A stretch of 64,000 nt of DNA from Effrenium voratum (lineage: Eukaryota > Sar > Dinophyceae > Suessiales > Symbiodiniaceae): positions 1 to 64,000 of the forward strand of contig CAUJNA010003315.1 in the NCBI GenBank assembly GCA_963377175.1, written 5' to 3'. The position numbers were made by a program, and so were the translations under genes. Below, one piece after another: positions 35,801-45,361 of the stretch; position 1 is the first letter of the stretch, and each line of letters starts with the position of its first letter. The notes beneath the pieces were generated by a model. The model was not told the DNA's origin. It ran no database searches and saw only the letters and a list, made by a program, of their open reading frames with translations.

Positions 35801-36896
35801 AAGGTGCCCGGTGGCCGGCTGAAACCGCGTCAGCGTCTAAATAGATATTAATAGTGTGGATGGACGAAATCCATTTCGCACCACCCAAGAAACCCTGGAA
35901 TGATTCGATTCCCCTGTAAATACCAACAAACAATGGTTTCCGATGGTTTCCCATGGTTTCAATTTCGTCCATCCACAGTAGCACGGGCTCATTGATCTGG
36001 GGTCACCATTACCCTGCCTGGGGGAAAATGGAGTATACCATTCTAGGCCGTCCCGATTTGAGAGGTTAGAATAAGGGTACCAACTTTTTCTGTAGTCTAT
36101 TTTAGTAGGGGAACCCTCCCAAAAAAAAGTAGAGAATGGCACCTAGCTGGGGGACCTAGCATTTGTATAGTGGTTTGTATATCCCATAGAGCCCCTGATA
36201 GCAGTGGCTCCGGGGTGGACACCATCTTGGAAACAGCATTGAACCAGGGTGCGGCACCTTGTTCCAGAAACGGAACAACCTCATTCAAAATCTGTAAACA
36301 ACAGCAGAATAGTGAAGGAAAGACAAGGAAGCGAATAGGCGGCGTTTCCAACAAACAGAAAGCTGAAATCATGGCAAAACAAAAACGAAGACAAGGCGAA
36401 AAGTCGCCAGCCAAGGTTCATGATCTCTTCGTAAAGGAGCGCCATGGGCTCGTCCATGGCAGCATCCCAGCCATCCAGTGATTCCAAAGCCGCCTCTAAG
36501 GTGCCGTTGTTGAAAAGGTAGTCGCACAAAGGAATGCGAAGCTGGGTTGGTCAAAGTCACAAAGTTACTACCACCGAAACAAATAGAATGGGGTACTCTC
36601 AAACCAAAATAAGCCATGATCACAGGAGTAAAATGCTTGGCCCTGTATATTACGCATTGCTGAAAGTTACTGGGGAAAGGTCATTGCCCAAAAGGGGACA
36701 AGGTGGTGCCAAAGAACAACCAAGGAACATCCCAGCGATACCCGGTGTGCAAAGCCTTGTAGCCCAGGATTTGCATGGCCATGTGCATACTCTGAGTGCC
36801 GGTTCTTGGAGCACCGACATCGACGACTTGGATCGAGGCCACACTCAGGAAGCTCGAAAAGAATGAAAGGCGGCACACGGTCACCAGAGGTGCCAT
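29781..36896 (-). CDS. Split gene: P-loop sulfotransferase-family protein (partial)
   Basis: Five minus-strand blocks in the expected order reproduce landmarks of the sulfotransferase-like P-loop family that transfers sulfate from PAPS. They are the nucleotide loop VVDVGAPRTGTQSM (36.8 kb), CDYLFNNGTLEAALESLDGW with DAAMDEP (36.5 kb), FPESKFILTISDPDSW (33.9 kb), CLENYKKHNARVQ (30.1 kb) and RLLVYNWSDGWTGLAHFL (29.8 kb). The loop GAPRTGTQS matches the family pattern GxPRTGTxS. At least one exon, between the DPDSW and CLENY blocks, is not identified, and the first exon boundary is uncertain. The introns hold MITEs and a 1-kb GT/GC microsatellite. Substrate unknown. Gene or recent pseudogene cannot be told apart here, but no stop interrupts the five blocks. 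Confidence 0.65.
30074..30160 (-). CDS. Sulfotransferase-like gene, exon with CLENYKKHN
   Basis: 87 bp. Acceptor GTGACTTCAG, peptide NPTTDTRRICLENYKKHNAR and then VQQVIPPH. The donor is GC: CACAG/GCCGG. Joining to GCTATTGG at 29868 restores Arg-Leu-Leu in frame, and AGGC is repeated at both junctions. Confidence 0.65.
31843..32836. repeat. 1-kb alternating purine-pyrimidine microsatellite (GT/GC)
   Basis: An almost unbroken GT and GC dinucleotide alternation. It starts (GT)n, passes through GTGTGCGT, GTGCGC and GCGC-rich blocks with GGGCGT interruptions at 32235-32260 and 32345-32375, then about 300 bp of GTGTGC, again GTGCGC, and ends (GT)n. It is expected to favour Z-DNA. It lies in an intron of the sulfotransferase-like gene. 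All 370-413-codon frames across it are artefacts. Confidence 0.97.
33160..33410. repeat. 40-bp tandem repeat, about six copies
   Basis: Units of GCAGCACTTTGGAGTTTGGC plus GTGCAGATTTCGTAGCAGGC, with GCGAGAGCA variants in later copies. Intronic in the sulfotransferase-like gene. Confidence 0.85.
33885..33960 (-). CDS. Sulfotransferase-like gene, exon with DPDSW
   Basis: About 76 bp. It reads NFPESKFILTISDPDSWHDS and then YASDA, matching the family strand that follows the EEIM helix. Acceptor candidate CCCAGGGAG. Donor GATGCCG/GT. Confidence 0.65.
34440..34690. repeat. Degenerate GATGCTACGATGATAA repeats
   Basis: GATGCTACGATGA, AAGGCACAACTGGGGATGCA and variants recur irregularly about four times over 250 bp, after an AT-rich tract at 34340-34420. 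Confidence 0.7.
34985..35790. repeat. GGAAATGAAGG satellite (about 10-bp degenerate unit)
   Basis: About 800 bp of GGGAAATGAA, GGAACTGAA and GGACATGAA units. The same unit forms the tract at 44565-44935. F/S/H/P-rich minus-strand frames are artefacts. Confidence 0.9.
35852..35980. mobile_element. MITE-like element, family D (copy D4)
   Basis: TAGTGTGGATGGACGAAATCC on the left and ATTTCGTCCATCCACAGTA on the right, 129 bp. Interior AAGAAACCCTGGAATGATTC. Confidence 0.85.
36043..36159. mobile_element. MITE-like element, family A (copy A6)
   Basis: The left end CTAGGCCGTCCCGATTTGAG is a little diverged. The interior TTAGAATAAGGGTACCAAC and GTAGTCTATTTTAGTAGGGG and the right end CTGGGGGACCTAG are intact. 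It abuts the 3' end of the exon candidate at 36160-36291. Confidence 0.8.
36160..36291 (-). CDS. Candidate exon between sulfotransferase exons
   Basis: A textbook acceptor (CTGCTGTTGTTTACAG) precedes a frame reading ILNEVVPFLEQGAAPWFNAV and then SKMVSTPEPLLSGALWDIQ. It lies between the DAAMDEP and DPDSW exons on the same strand, yet the known family leaves no room for it there. It may be an alternative exon, a lineage insertion or part of another gene. The frame runs to the edge of MITE A6, and no donor is evident. Confidence 0.4.
36419..36541 (-). CDS. Sulfotransferase-like gene, exon with DAAMDEP
   Basis: The acceptor ACCAACCCAG is followed by LRIPLCDYLFNNGTLEAALE, then SLDGWDAAMDEPMALLYEEI. 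The end is set at the EEIM codons. The true donor may be the GC shortly after (CCTTG/GCTGG). Confidence 0.6.
36735..36896 (-). CDS. Sulfotransferase-like gene, P-loop exon
   Basis: VVDVGAPRTGTQSMHMAMQI then LGYKALHTGYRW: the 5'-phosphosulfate-binding loop of the family near the N-terminus. An ATG at 36896 would give a hydrophobic leader (LSFFSSFLSVAS), so it could be a true start with a signal anchor, or the exon may begin internally. Donor not resolved. Confidence 0.6.
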
Positions 36897-37184
36897 GTGC
36901 GCCTAAGGTTCAGTCACGGGAAGGCTTGCCCATCTTGAGCCATGTCGACCAATATCACCAATCTCCTTGGGTTTATGGAAGGTGTTTCCCCAAACAAGCC
37001 AGGATTTCGCCTTTAGTTGAACACTACCCTGAGTTCATCCTTCCACGTTCAAGATAAACTGCGATCGACCCCCCCCAAACAAGCGACGACTGATGTGGGG
37101 CCCTGAGGAGAACAAAACACAACACCTACGCTAAGTTCGCTAGATTTTACTAATTCATTGCTGGGCTGCCCTCACTTCAGGAAG

Positions 37185-37280
37185 CCAAGCTTTGGTTAAG
37201 GCCCCTGGAAAAAAGAAAACACGTATTTCCGGTAGTGATGAATTCCTTCTTTTAAACCAACAAGGGTAAATAAATACATC
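37185..37280. mobile_element. MITE-like family C, diverged copy (C3)
   Basis: TTTGGTTAAGGCCCCTGGAA, then TTTCCGGTAGTGATGAATTC and AAACCAACAAGGG. Right repeat missing. Confidence 0.5.
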
Positions 37281-37347
37281 GATAAAACCTTTAAAACAAA
37301 AACAAAAAGCAAATGGCGTCAAGCGCCCGCAAAAAGGGCCGGGGTGG

Positions 37348-37379
37348 TTGGAACGCGCGTTCTAAAACGCGCGTTCCAA
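37348..37379. other. Perfect 14-bp stem hairpin
   Basis: TTGGAACGCGCGTT, loop CTAA, AACGCGCGTTCCAA. The stem is perfect and GC-rich at its core. No T-run follows, so it is not a bacterial-type terminator. Confidence 0.85.
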
Positions 37380-38660
37380 GGTGGACTCGCACACGCTCCC
37401 TCGGTCCAAGAAGCCAGGTGTTGCAGGGCGCCTTGCAGCTTCCTTGAACTATCACCTTCCCCCCAATTGGTGGCTTGGATTGATTTGAGCTATTTTTATT
37501 GTGGAGGGCAAATGGGAAATCCTTTGTAGCCAAACCACCAAACCACCCAACCGCCCATGTGGGAAGCTGGAAGCTGCAAAGCTGGTGAAAGGCCGGAAAT
37601 CGAGGTTCGAGCGACACGGTTGGCCCCACGCTTGGTCCAAGGGGAATCCGTCAAAAGCAAGGTTGGGGTTTCTGAGTGGGGACTGGTTTCTTGAAAGTCA
37701 GCAGGTATGCAAAACCAGGTTTCCCACGTAAGAAAAGAAACTCGCGCTGGAATCGATCAGCGAAGGGTAGGATCTGCCGGAACGTGTTTTTTGTCACAAA
37801 TGGAATGCCTGGGAGGTTCTGTTCCGATTTCACGTCGAAGTCAGGATTTGTTGCCACATTCTCTGTGGGCCATGTTTGTCTTGCCAAAGCCAGGATTGGG
37901 GCGACAGGTTCAAAAGACTGCCATGAAACTCTGACGAAAACTCCTCATTTGTCCAGGTGTCGAGCTTGTTTGACTCCGAAGAGGGCGTGCCCGAACTTTG
38001 CTTTTAAACAAGTCTGAAGAGGCCGAGCTCCTAGATCAAACCCAGGCATGGACTCAATGACAATGTGTGACCCCTGACTCGTGACTGGCGAAAGGCCAAC
38101 AAGCCACAATCAATTTAGCCAATAATCAAGAGTCCAATGTTTGAACCCCTGGATAAACCCCAGGACCTGGTCTCATAGTTATAGGTCAAAATTAAAAGGG
38201 CGCTAAATATGGGTTAAAATTTGGCGGTCGGTGGAAAGCACTTGGCAAGCGAACCGGTTTGCCCTTTGACAGCGTTGACTGCCACGCAAGTGTGGCTCGA
38301 TGGAGGCGGTTTGGCATCCGGTCAGGGAAAACTGGCCACTCAGTCATGTGTACATCATAGCGCTAGCGGGGAACTGCGTTTGGCCTGGCACATGGTGGGA
38401 TTCGGCGTTTGGCAAATGTCTTCAAGGTTTTCGGCGTCAATCTGGGCTGTAAAACTGGGGTTCATACAGGAAACTGGCCACAAATTGTGCCCGAAAGCCC
38501 GAATGAAACCCCAAACATCTGTGGCCGAAATCCCCTATGAACCCCAAAATCTGTGGCCGAAAACCCCTATGAACCTCAGCCTGGTGGTTATCTGTGGCTT
38601 AAAACCCTATAAACCCAGCTTGTGGTTTGAGGACCGCGCGCCCCTTCAAAAGTTACTGTG
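37380..38660. other. No supported gene
   Basis: Several long but unrecognised frames. A short tandem (TGTGGCCGAAATCCCCTATG, three diverged copies) lies at about 38520-38615. Confidence 0.3.
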
Positions 38661-38664
38661 ACTT

Positions 38665-38815
38665 CGCCATTTTTGCAACATCTGAAGGTGCCCGTTCTGA
38701 CTGGAAGCAGCTCCAGCGATTGATTATCAATCCCAGCGGGCAGAACCACCGGGGGCGATCCGCATTGCAGGAATTGAACCTTGAGGGGGACTCTTGCGAT
38801 GACAAATGGGAGCTT
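38665..38815. other. Exon-like block, strand unresolved
   Basis: Plus strand reads RSDWKQLQRLIINPSGQNHR and minus strand reads LPFVIARVPLKVQFLQCGSP. Both are plausible. An AG acceptor (CATCTGAAG) favours plus. No domain recognised. Confidence 0.25.
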
Positions 38816-39753
38816 CGGAATCAATCAAATCATGTATTTCTTTGTATTTTCAGGGGTCCTTACAAAATGGCCTTTGGAGACAGAAATCAGCGAAATCAAA
38901 GGTAAGCCTCAACCAGGCCTTAATTAAGGCCTTGGTAACGATGAACATTCCTGGGTTTTACCCAGGGGTTCAAACATAGTCCTTTTGAAATAAGCTATTA
39001 GGGTCCCTAAGGGTTATAACCGGGGATCTGGGCTTCATATATTGGGTGCAATGGGCTCTGAGATTCTCTTCGCATATGATTGTCCTTTGCTCCTTGGTGA
39101 ATGGAATCCCTTTGCTAGAGCCCGTACAAAGGGCCACCTTCTGCGAAACAGGTTGAATTGGTGACTAAATGGTACTTGACACTTTGAACCCAACTCCCAC
39201 GCAAAGTGTCATCCATTTCCCCCCGGGGTTGTCTGGCCGCCCAAAGTTGACAAAAGTGTCCCGTTCGGGACACCTTGAGCAAAGGCACCATCCAATCAAC
39301 AGTTCATGACTACAAAGGTCCCTCGCCAGGCCCCCCCCCAAAAAAAGGCAAACACATAAGGAAGGGAGGGAAAGAGGGGGGGGCGGGAACTCAGAGCGCC
39401 TCTGCTTCCAAGCCTCCGCTCTTCTCGTGATGGCACCTGAGAGTCGAACACCGCGGCGCGGAAGCGACTTCGGTGTGGCCGGGTCTCGTGGGTTTTTGGA
39501 GTTGGTACCCCTTTAAGGCGAAACTTGGGGCCCCCTGAAAAAGCCAAAAGAAAGGAGCCAACTCCAAATTGACAACCATTTTTTGGGGGTCTGCTGAAAA
39601 ACGACACCCGGAATTGTTTGGGAGTAACTAGGCGACTCATAGGGACTTGACAAGGGCCAGACATTGCAAGTCAAGACGAACTTGGCCCACCCCCATGGCC
39701 CCATGCTACACAAACATAACACGGTGTTCAAGTGATGCTTCACATTTCTCGGT
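38816..39753. other. No supported gene
   Basis: Short frames only. A GC-rich block at about 39380-39500 is open on both strands without clear boundaries. Confidence 0.3.
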
Positions 39754-39848
39754 TGCTTTCTGCTCCCCTGCTCAAAGTGACTAACTTTTAATGGTTTAAT
39801 ACGGACAACCCCATGAGTTGGCAACAAAAGTTACAGTCCTAACATCCC
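39754..39848. mobile_element. MITE-like family B subfamily (copy B9)
   Basis: CTCGGTTGCTTTCTGCTCCC, GGTTTAATACGGACAACCCC, AGTTACAGTCCTAACATCCC. Close relative of 20525-20615. Confidence 0.55.
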
Positions 39849-40780
39849 TTGGCAAAATGCACCAAAGATTTTGCCCACCTTGTATCTAAAAATGGCATCG
39901 GAGCGTTTGAGCCTTTGCATCCAGCCTCCACGGCACCGACACTTCTCTCTATCATTTGCCGCCGCGGTTTCTCGTTGAGGGCAGGTTCAAACCAGCACAT
40001 AGGAAATTGGCCTATAACGAACTGCTGGGCATTGAAATATATAGTTGATCCCTAGGTTTCATGTTTCAATGCACTTAGATCTTTTCCCATAGGGCATTCC
40101 ATTTGATTGTGGCAGACTTTAATGGCCGAGGAAAAAACACAAGCCCTGATTGTTATGGAGAACGGGTCAAGGTTTCATTCATTTTCTTGTTGCTTTGTTT
40201 TTCTGAGCTTCTTGTGCTTTTACTCCCGGTGCAACTACTTTCCTGCACAATCGAGCAACATGTACTCGTGCTGCACCAGCCCTGGCTTTAACATCCCCGG
40301 CATCATGTTCAACACCCTCACAGCATCACCGGTTGGCGGCTTAGGCCGGTTTAGCGGTTCCGGGTGGGTTTTGGGCCTGTGGTGGGCTTAGGGTTTGCGT
40401 AGGCCTGGCCTGAAAAACAAATGCCCTCCCTTCAGAACTCCCATTCATCACCGGACATCCCCTTCTAAGGATGTCAGTCCTTTTGGGGATGCGCTTAACG
40501 AGTTTAACGCCACAGCACTGCACTGCCAATTGCCCCCTTGGGCATGCGGGGTAGGTTCGGAGCTCGGCTTTTGGATGGCAAGCTTTCTTCGTGCTAGGAA
40601 GCTCTTCTCGCCGTCTCAGCTGGTCAGAAAATGGGGCTGTCTCAAAGGGGAACCCCCAAAATGGGCGATCCAGAAAGTACCCACTCCAAAACAAGACACC
40701 CCAAACCAGGGTGGATTTGTAACACCATAGTGCTCATGTTCCGGTTGGAGTGGCATGGCATCCCCATGGATTACATGGGG
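39849..40780. other. No supported gene
   Basis: Open frames up to about 117 codons without recognisable domains. Confidence 0.3.
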
Positions 40781-40966
40781 AACCGTTTGGGTGCTGGCCT
40801 TGTAGACACGAAATGGACTGCTAAATGTCAAATAAAACTCCGGGAGATATAATCTGGGCCAGACCCGAGAAAGAACCGTTTGGGTGCTGGCCTTGTAGAC
40901 ACGAAATGGAATGCTAAATGTCAAATAAGACTTCGGGAGACATAATCTGGGCCAGACCCGAGAAAG
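40781..40966. repeat. 93-bp tandem duplication
   Basis: AACCGTTTGGGTGCTGGCCT begins at 40781 and 40874. The copies differ at a handful of positions. Because 93 is divisible by 3, the minus-strand frame of 206 codons (40616-41236) crosses both copies intact. Confidence 0.9.
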
Positions 40967-41480
40967 ACTTGAAATTAACCCGTCGATCAGCACTGCAAAA
41001 ACCTGTCCTAGCACTGCGAGTACCTTAAGATTTCCGCCGAAGCACCCGCCAGTTGACCGGGATTCGACCCGACAGCTGGGTTCCAAAAGGGGTAAGTAAG
41101 CCTTTTCGGGCATACTTCTAGGGGTAACTTCCCCATTCTTTCCAGGGATCTTTCTTTCTGGCAACCCACCAAACACCTGCGGAAATGGCTGGTGTTTCAA
41201 AAGAACGATGGCTGAAAAGCATGGAACAGGAATCAACCCCTAGAATTACTCACTTGCGCCCAAAGGATCCAGAAATCAAAGGTGAACCCTCTTCTTTTAT
41301 GGACCAACAAAGGGAAACCCCCCCCCCGCGAAGATCAACAAAAAGTCCAAGGGTGCTGAAGAACCGGAAGGTCGCAGGTCGATCCGCTGACGTGCCGTAG
41401 GCCGAAACAAGACGCCTTGCAACGGCTAAAATGGTCCAACCTCCAGCGCAAAAATGAAAAGTCCACTGGCCTACTTTGGG
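40967..41480. other. No supported gene
   Basis: Covered in part by the unassigned 206-codon minus-strand frame. Nothing recognised. Confidence 0.25.
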
Positions 41481-41551
41481 CTTCCATTCGCTTGTTTATA
41501 TTTCCAGTAGTGACAGATTCCAGTTCTAAAACCAACAAGGGGCAAATAATG
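41481..41551. mobile_element. MITE-like family C, internally deleted copy (C4)
   Basis: CTTCCATTCGCTTGTTTATA, TTTCCAGTAGTGACAGATTC, AAAACCAACAAGGGGC. The right inverted repeat is lost. An (AT)n run follows at 41565-41582. Confidence 0.55.
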
Positions 41552-41614
41552 ATTATGATGTTTTATATATATATATATATAACAACATAAGACAACATGA
41601 AACAACCACATATA

Positions 41615-41767
41615 TTGTTTCAGCCAACGGAAGTTTTTTGCATTTTGCCCGTTGAGCGCCTTGGGCCGTCGCCCGCCTCCCCGAAAACCCATCGCCCGCC
41701 TCCAGCCACGCCAGAAACTCCCCACGCCGACCCGGCAGGCCTCGCTCGCGTGCCAATTGTTGGGTCA
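41615..41767 (-). CDS. Candidate exon with possible start codon, unknown protein
   Basis: ATG at 41767 (minus) opens MTQQLARERGLPGRRGEFLA, WLEAGDGFSGRRATAQGAQR and AKCKKLPLAETI, with high GC3 and no stop for over 50 codons. No domain recognised. Right-hand boundary by composition only. Confidence 0.35.
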
Positions 41768-41870
41768 TTTTGAGAGGTGGTGATGAGTTGGCGCCCCTTT
41801 TGCTGGGGATTAAAAGGGAAACCGCAAGGACCACCTCTCTCCTTTTTCTTTTCGGGGAGGGGGCTTTTCT

Positions 41871-41987
41871 TGTTTGCTGCAACGACCCCCGTGCAAAAAG
41901 TGTTTCACTTTTGAGGGGGTTAGTGGAAAATACCTTGATTTCAACCAACAAGTTAAAGTCTAAAGATCCAACCCAATAGCAGTCAAG
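41871..41987. mobile_element. MITE-like element, family B (copy B4)
   Basis: TGTTTGCTGCAACGACCCCC through AACCCAATAGCAGTCAAG. Interior GGGGTTAGTGGAAAATACC and AAGTTAAAGTCTAAAGATCC. Confidence 0.65.
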
Positions 41988-42455
41988 TTTTGTGGGGTGA
42001 GAAAACAAGCCGCAAGGACAAACACCTCTCTCTCTCTCTCTCTCTCTTTTGTTTGGGGGGGGCCTAAATCTAAACAAAAGGACACACCACACCCATTGGT
42101 GTGATTACCATGTTCTTGGTTTTACAAGGGTAGGCATGGTTTGGCAAGTGATTTTCAAAGGAGGGTGCCGTGGTTGGGCGTGTTTGTTGGAGGGTACCCA
42201 TGTTTTGGGCTTAAAAAGGGAAACCACCAGGAAACCACACATTTTGGGGGTCCACAAGCCTATGTTGACCCACTATCATCTCCAGAAACTGAAGCAAGGG
42301 ATCCCCCATCCAAAACCCACATGAGGTTCGCTCGCGAAGGCCAAACTAAGTGAGCTCAGGGTTTCGGGCACCCCACGCGCTGGTGACACAGGGATTCGGA
42401 TCCATCGGGCAGTCGCGTTGAAAAGCTCCAGGTTTCCGGCACATCAGCACCTCAC

Positions 42456-42659
42456 CAGGCACCAGGGTGCTGGAACCTCAGGCCAAGGAGGGCGGATGAG
42501 CTGCGTTGTTCTGGTGACTGAACAAAATAGATTGTCGGGTAAGTCCTCGGGGGACTTCTCCACCAAGGCTAGCCACTGATTGGAGTCATCCAAGTAGCCA
42601 TGCACACTCCCAGGGTCCTTCCATTTGCCAAACTCCGGCTTTGCACAACTCGTCCGTAT
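42456..42659 (-). CDS. Candidate exon, unknown protein, good splice sites
   Basis: Exactly 204 bp, 68 codons, phase 0 at both ends. Acceptor GTCCGTGCAG and donor CCTG/GTGAGG. The peptide includes FGKWKDPGSVHGYLDDSNQW and LALVEKSPEDLPDNLFCSVT. No family recognised. It is one of the better exon calls in the window. Confidence 0.45.
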
Positions 42660-43027
42660 CTGCACGGACAAACGCGAGTCCCAGCTTCGTTCCATACACA
42701 AACAAACTCGATCGCCTCTCGAATCAAGATTCGGGCAGCAAGCCGATCAAGCCCGACTGGGTGGATACTGTGGCACCAGAGCTTTCTCACTACTAGAATT
42801 AGGTCATCTACACCTCACATCAGGGTTGGTTGCTTAAGTTGCCACAACTGAAACCCTGCTTTGTTTTGAGGGGAAGTCAAAAGCTGGTCCTTAGCGAATA
42901 CATCAAAGCACCCTGGTTCTTAAAATTTTCTTGGAAGGGCTGGCTTCTTGGAAGGGTTCTGGAAGGGCTTCTTGAAAGGCTTCTGAGAACCTTATCACGA
43001 CGGGGCCCTCATGTTTCTTCTTCCCAG
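42660..43027. other. No supported gene
   Basis: It includes a minus-strand open block at about 42670-42760 (RILIREAIEFVCVWNEAGTR) that could be another exon. Confidence 0.25.
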
Positions 43028-43103
43028 GTCTGCTCACTCACTGGCGCCCTTTTTGCATCACGCTACCGGAGAAGCTCGCATGAAATTGCCAGGGGCACGC
43101 AAG
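43028..43103 (+). CDS. Candidate exon, good splice sites
   Basis: A pyrimidine-rich acceptor TTTCTTCTTCCCAG precedes 76 bp ending CGCAAG/GTGCGT. Two frames are open. One reads SLAPFLHHATGEARMKLPGA. No domain recognised. Confidence 0.4.
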
Positions 43104-43732
43104 GTGCGTGCCGAAAGTTTGTGATCCGCTTTCCGCTGAATCACCCAACCTCGAACACAAATTGCCTTTTCTGAGAGAGAGCAAGGACCAAAAAAAAGAA
43201 GAAACAAACCATTCACACCTGCAGAATCCGAACAAACGGATAGCTGGTTGTTGCACATGTCTCGCATACCGTGCTCGAGTATTCAAATTACTCAAATTTT
43301 ATTCAGGACGATGCCCCCGAAGGCATTTAAGGCTGCGCGCCAGGGTCAAAGAAGAAGCCGTAGAAGATGCTGAATCCCTCAGGCGATTAGGCAAGAGTCA
43401 GAATCAAATCCTGGTATTGGATTAGGGCTGCTTGAAGGAGACCTAAAACACCTCCTGAAAAAGAAGGCTTGTTCTTTGAATTAGCTGGTATCCGGGTGAT
43501 TCTTGAACTGGCTTAAATGTATCCTTTGGGCCCGGCAATCAATACCGCGTAGGCAAATCAGCGGGCGGATGTCCCACCCATGTTCGGACTGTTCCCTACC
43601 CTCCAGAAAAATAAGCTAAAGTGAACAGCCCGGAGCCATCCCTAAAGCTGCCCCAAACTACCCCAGGCCTAGCTGGGCAAGGACCTCATGGTCTCCAGCT
43701 GTTGGGAGATAAACGGCTGTTGTTTTTCTAGC

Positions 43733-43960
43733 TCAACTGGCTAGTGATGGATGTTGGACATGCCAAGCATGTTCACCGAGGCACACAGCCAACAGGTCTC
43801 TCTTCCGATTCCCTGCGCAAAGTCTTCCAAGCCTTTCCAGAATCCTTTTTTTGGCACCAACTGACCCACTCGCTGCGGAGAAGCAACGCTTCCAGTCAAT
43901 CCCCCACACCCCAAATGTGAAAAGCCCCGGCTTTGCAGAATTTGATACGAACCTCCCCCG
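43733..43960 (-). CDS. Candidate exon, unknown protein
   Basis: The minus-strand frame contains KKRILERLGRLCAGNRKRDL and LAVCLGEHAWHVQ with coding composition. A donor CCTCG/GTGAAC lies inside. Function unknown. Confidence 0.3.
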   Translation of the reverse strand, partial: RGRFVSNSAKPGLFTFGVWGIDWKRCFSAASGSVGAKKRILERLGRLCAGNRKRDLLAVCLGEHAWHVQHPSLAS

Positions 43961-44035
43961 TTTCGGAGGGCAACACGTGCCTAACACATGTGAAGAAATA
44001 AAACATGGTCGCTCTTCTAGGACTCCGCTTGGGGT

Positions 44036-44360
44036 ATGGTCAATCTGCCGATTTCTGGAATCATGGCTTCGGAAGCCCGGAAGTTCTTCCCCCTCAAATT
44101 GGAACTTCGGAGGGCCTATCTAGAATGGGGTTGGTGTCAGCCAAACTATCTAACTTTGTGTATTGCTCCCAAGCAACTTGTCGAACAGGACGTGGCTCTG
44201 TTTGCGAGGGCGGTTCGGCCCGTTCTAAGCATTTGGGAGCGTTTCAATTTCCACGCTAAACTTCGTGTTCGTTTGGTGCCCCCAACTGATCCTGCGCCAG
44301 CTGACATTGCGGAGGCGTGTCAGATACCGAAGACCGCCCGACGTCTGATGGGGGGGGTCC
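44036..44360 (+). CDS. Open frame, unknown protein
   Basis: About 100 uninterrupted codons with coding character: RKFFPLKLELRRAYLEWGWC, LTLCIAPKQLVEQDVALFAR, AVRPVLSIWERFNFHAKLRV. The frame continues to 44521, but the tail loses coding character. No domain recognised. The start codon is not certain, because this may be an internal exon. Confidence 0.4.
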
Positions 44361-44564
44361 CCCACGTACCGCGCGGTAATTTCTTAAACGTATTCTTCGG
44401 GGTCGCAAAACAGGGGTCCCAGGCTCGAGTCCCCCTGCCGGCTCTTTGCTGGTATATGTTTCCTGCCTCCTTTTGCCGAAAATCTGGAAAAACTCTGTGT
44501 TTGTTGCCGTCCTCTTTGTGAAAACGCTGGAAGAAGCGTGTTTTGTTGTGGGAAATACTGGGGA

Positions 44565-44935
44565 GCAAAGGGGAAATGCAAGGAAGTGCAAGGAAATGAG
44601 AGGAGGAAATAGGAAGTCAACATGACAGGAAAGCAAGGGGAAATGAAACGGAAACAAAGGGGAACTGAAAGGGACATGAAAGGGACAGAAATGAAAACAA
44701 GGGGAGTGCAGGGGGAATGAAAGGGAAACAAAGGACAAGGAAACCAATCGGCACGACGGGAGATGTAGGGAAATGACTGGCAACGAAAGAACATGGAAAA
44801 TGAAGCGGACATACCGAGAAAATGACAGGGACATGAAGGGGGAGTTGAAAGGAATGGAAGGGACATGACCAGGACATCATGGGAAACGTGAAAAGGACAT
44901 GCAGGAGAAATCAAGGGGACAGCCAGTAGTAAGCA
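44565..44935. repeat. GGAAATGAAAGG satellite, second tract
   Basis: Same degenerate 10-bp-type unit as 34985-35790. Long minus-strand frames (up to 192 codons) are artefacts. Confidence 0.9.
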
Positions 44936-45004
44936 AACAGTTCAGGGTCATGAAGGGGCAGTCCGCACATCGAGGCAACTCAGGGGGGAAGTGACGCTGC
45001 AATG

Positions 45005-45178
45005 CAGGCGAGAGCGGGAGAGAGCGAGAGAGAGGGAGAAAGAGAGAAAGAGAGAGAGAGAGAGAGAGACAGAGTCAGAGCCAGAGTCAGAGAAAGAGAC
45101 AGAGAAAGAGACAGAGACAGACAGAGAGAGAGAGAGAAAGAGAGAGAGAGACACAGAAAGACAGAGAGAGAGAGAGAC

Positions 45179-45229
<51 letters not shown>

Positions 45230-45330
45230 AGGTCCTCCAGTAGAGAGGTTACGTAGAACAAGGGTACCCTTTTTTCTGTAGAGGGGCGTGGACAGGAAGG
45301 AGACAGGGAGACAGAAAGAGACAGAGAAAC

Positions 45331-45361
<31 letters not shown>

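Noticed and set aside
41050..41090. tRNA T-arm-like CGGGATTCGACCCG
   Set aside because: One base short of a T-loop on the complementary strand and no other tRNA arms.
44380..44440. tRNA-like T-arm (GGCTCGAGTCC) with flanking G/C stems
   Set aside because: The 5-bp T stem does not pair, and no acceptor, D or anticodon arms could be folded.
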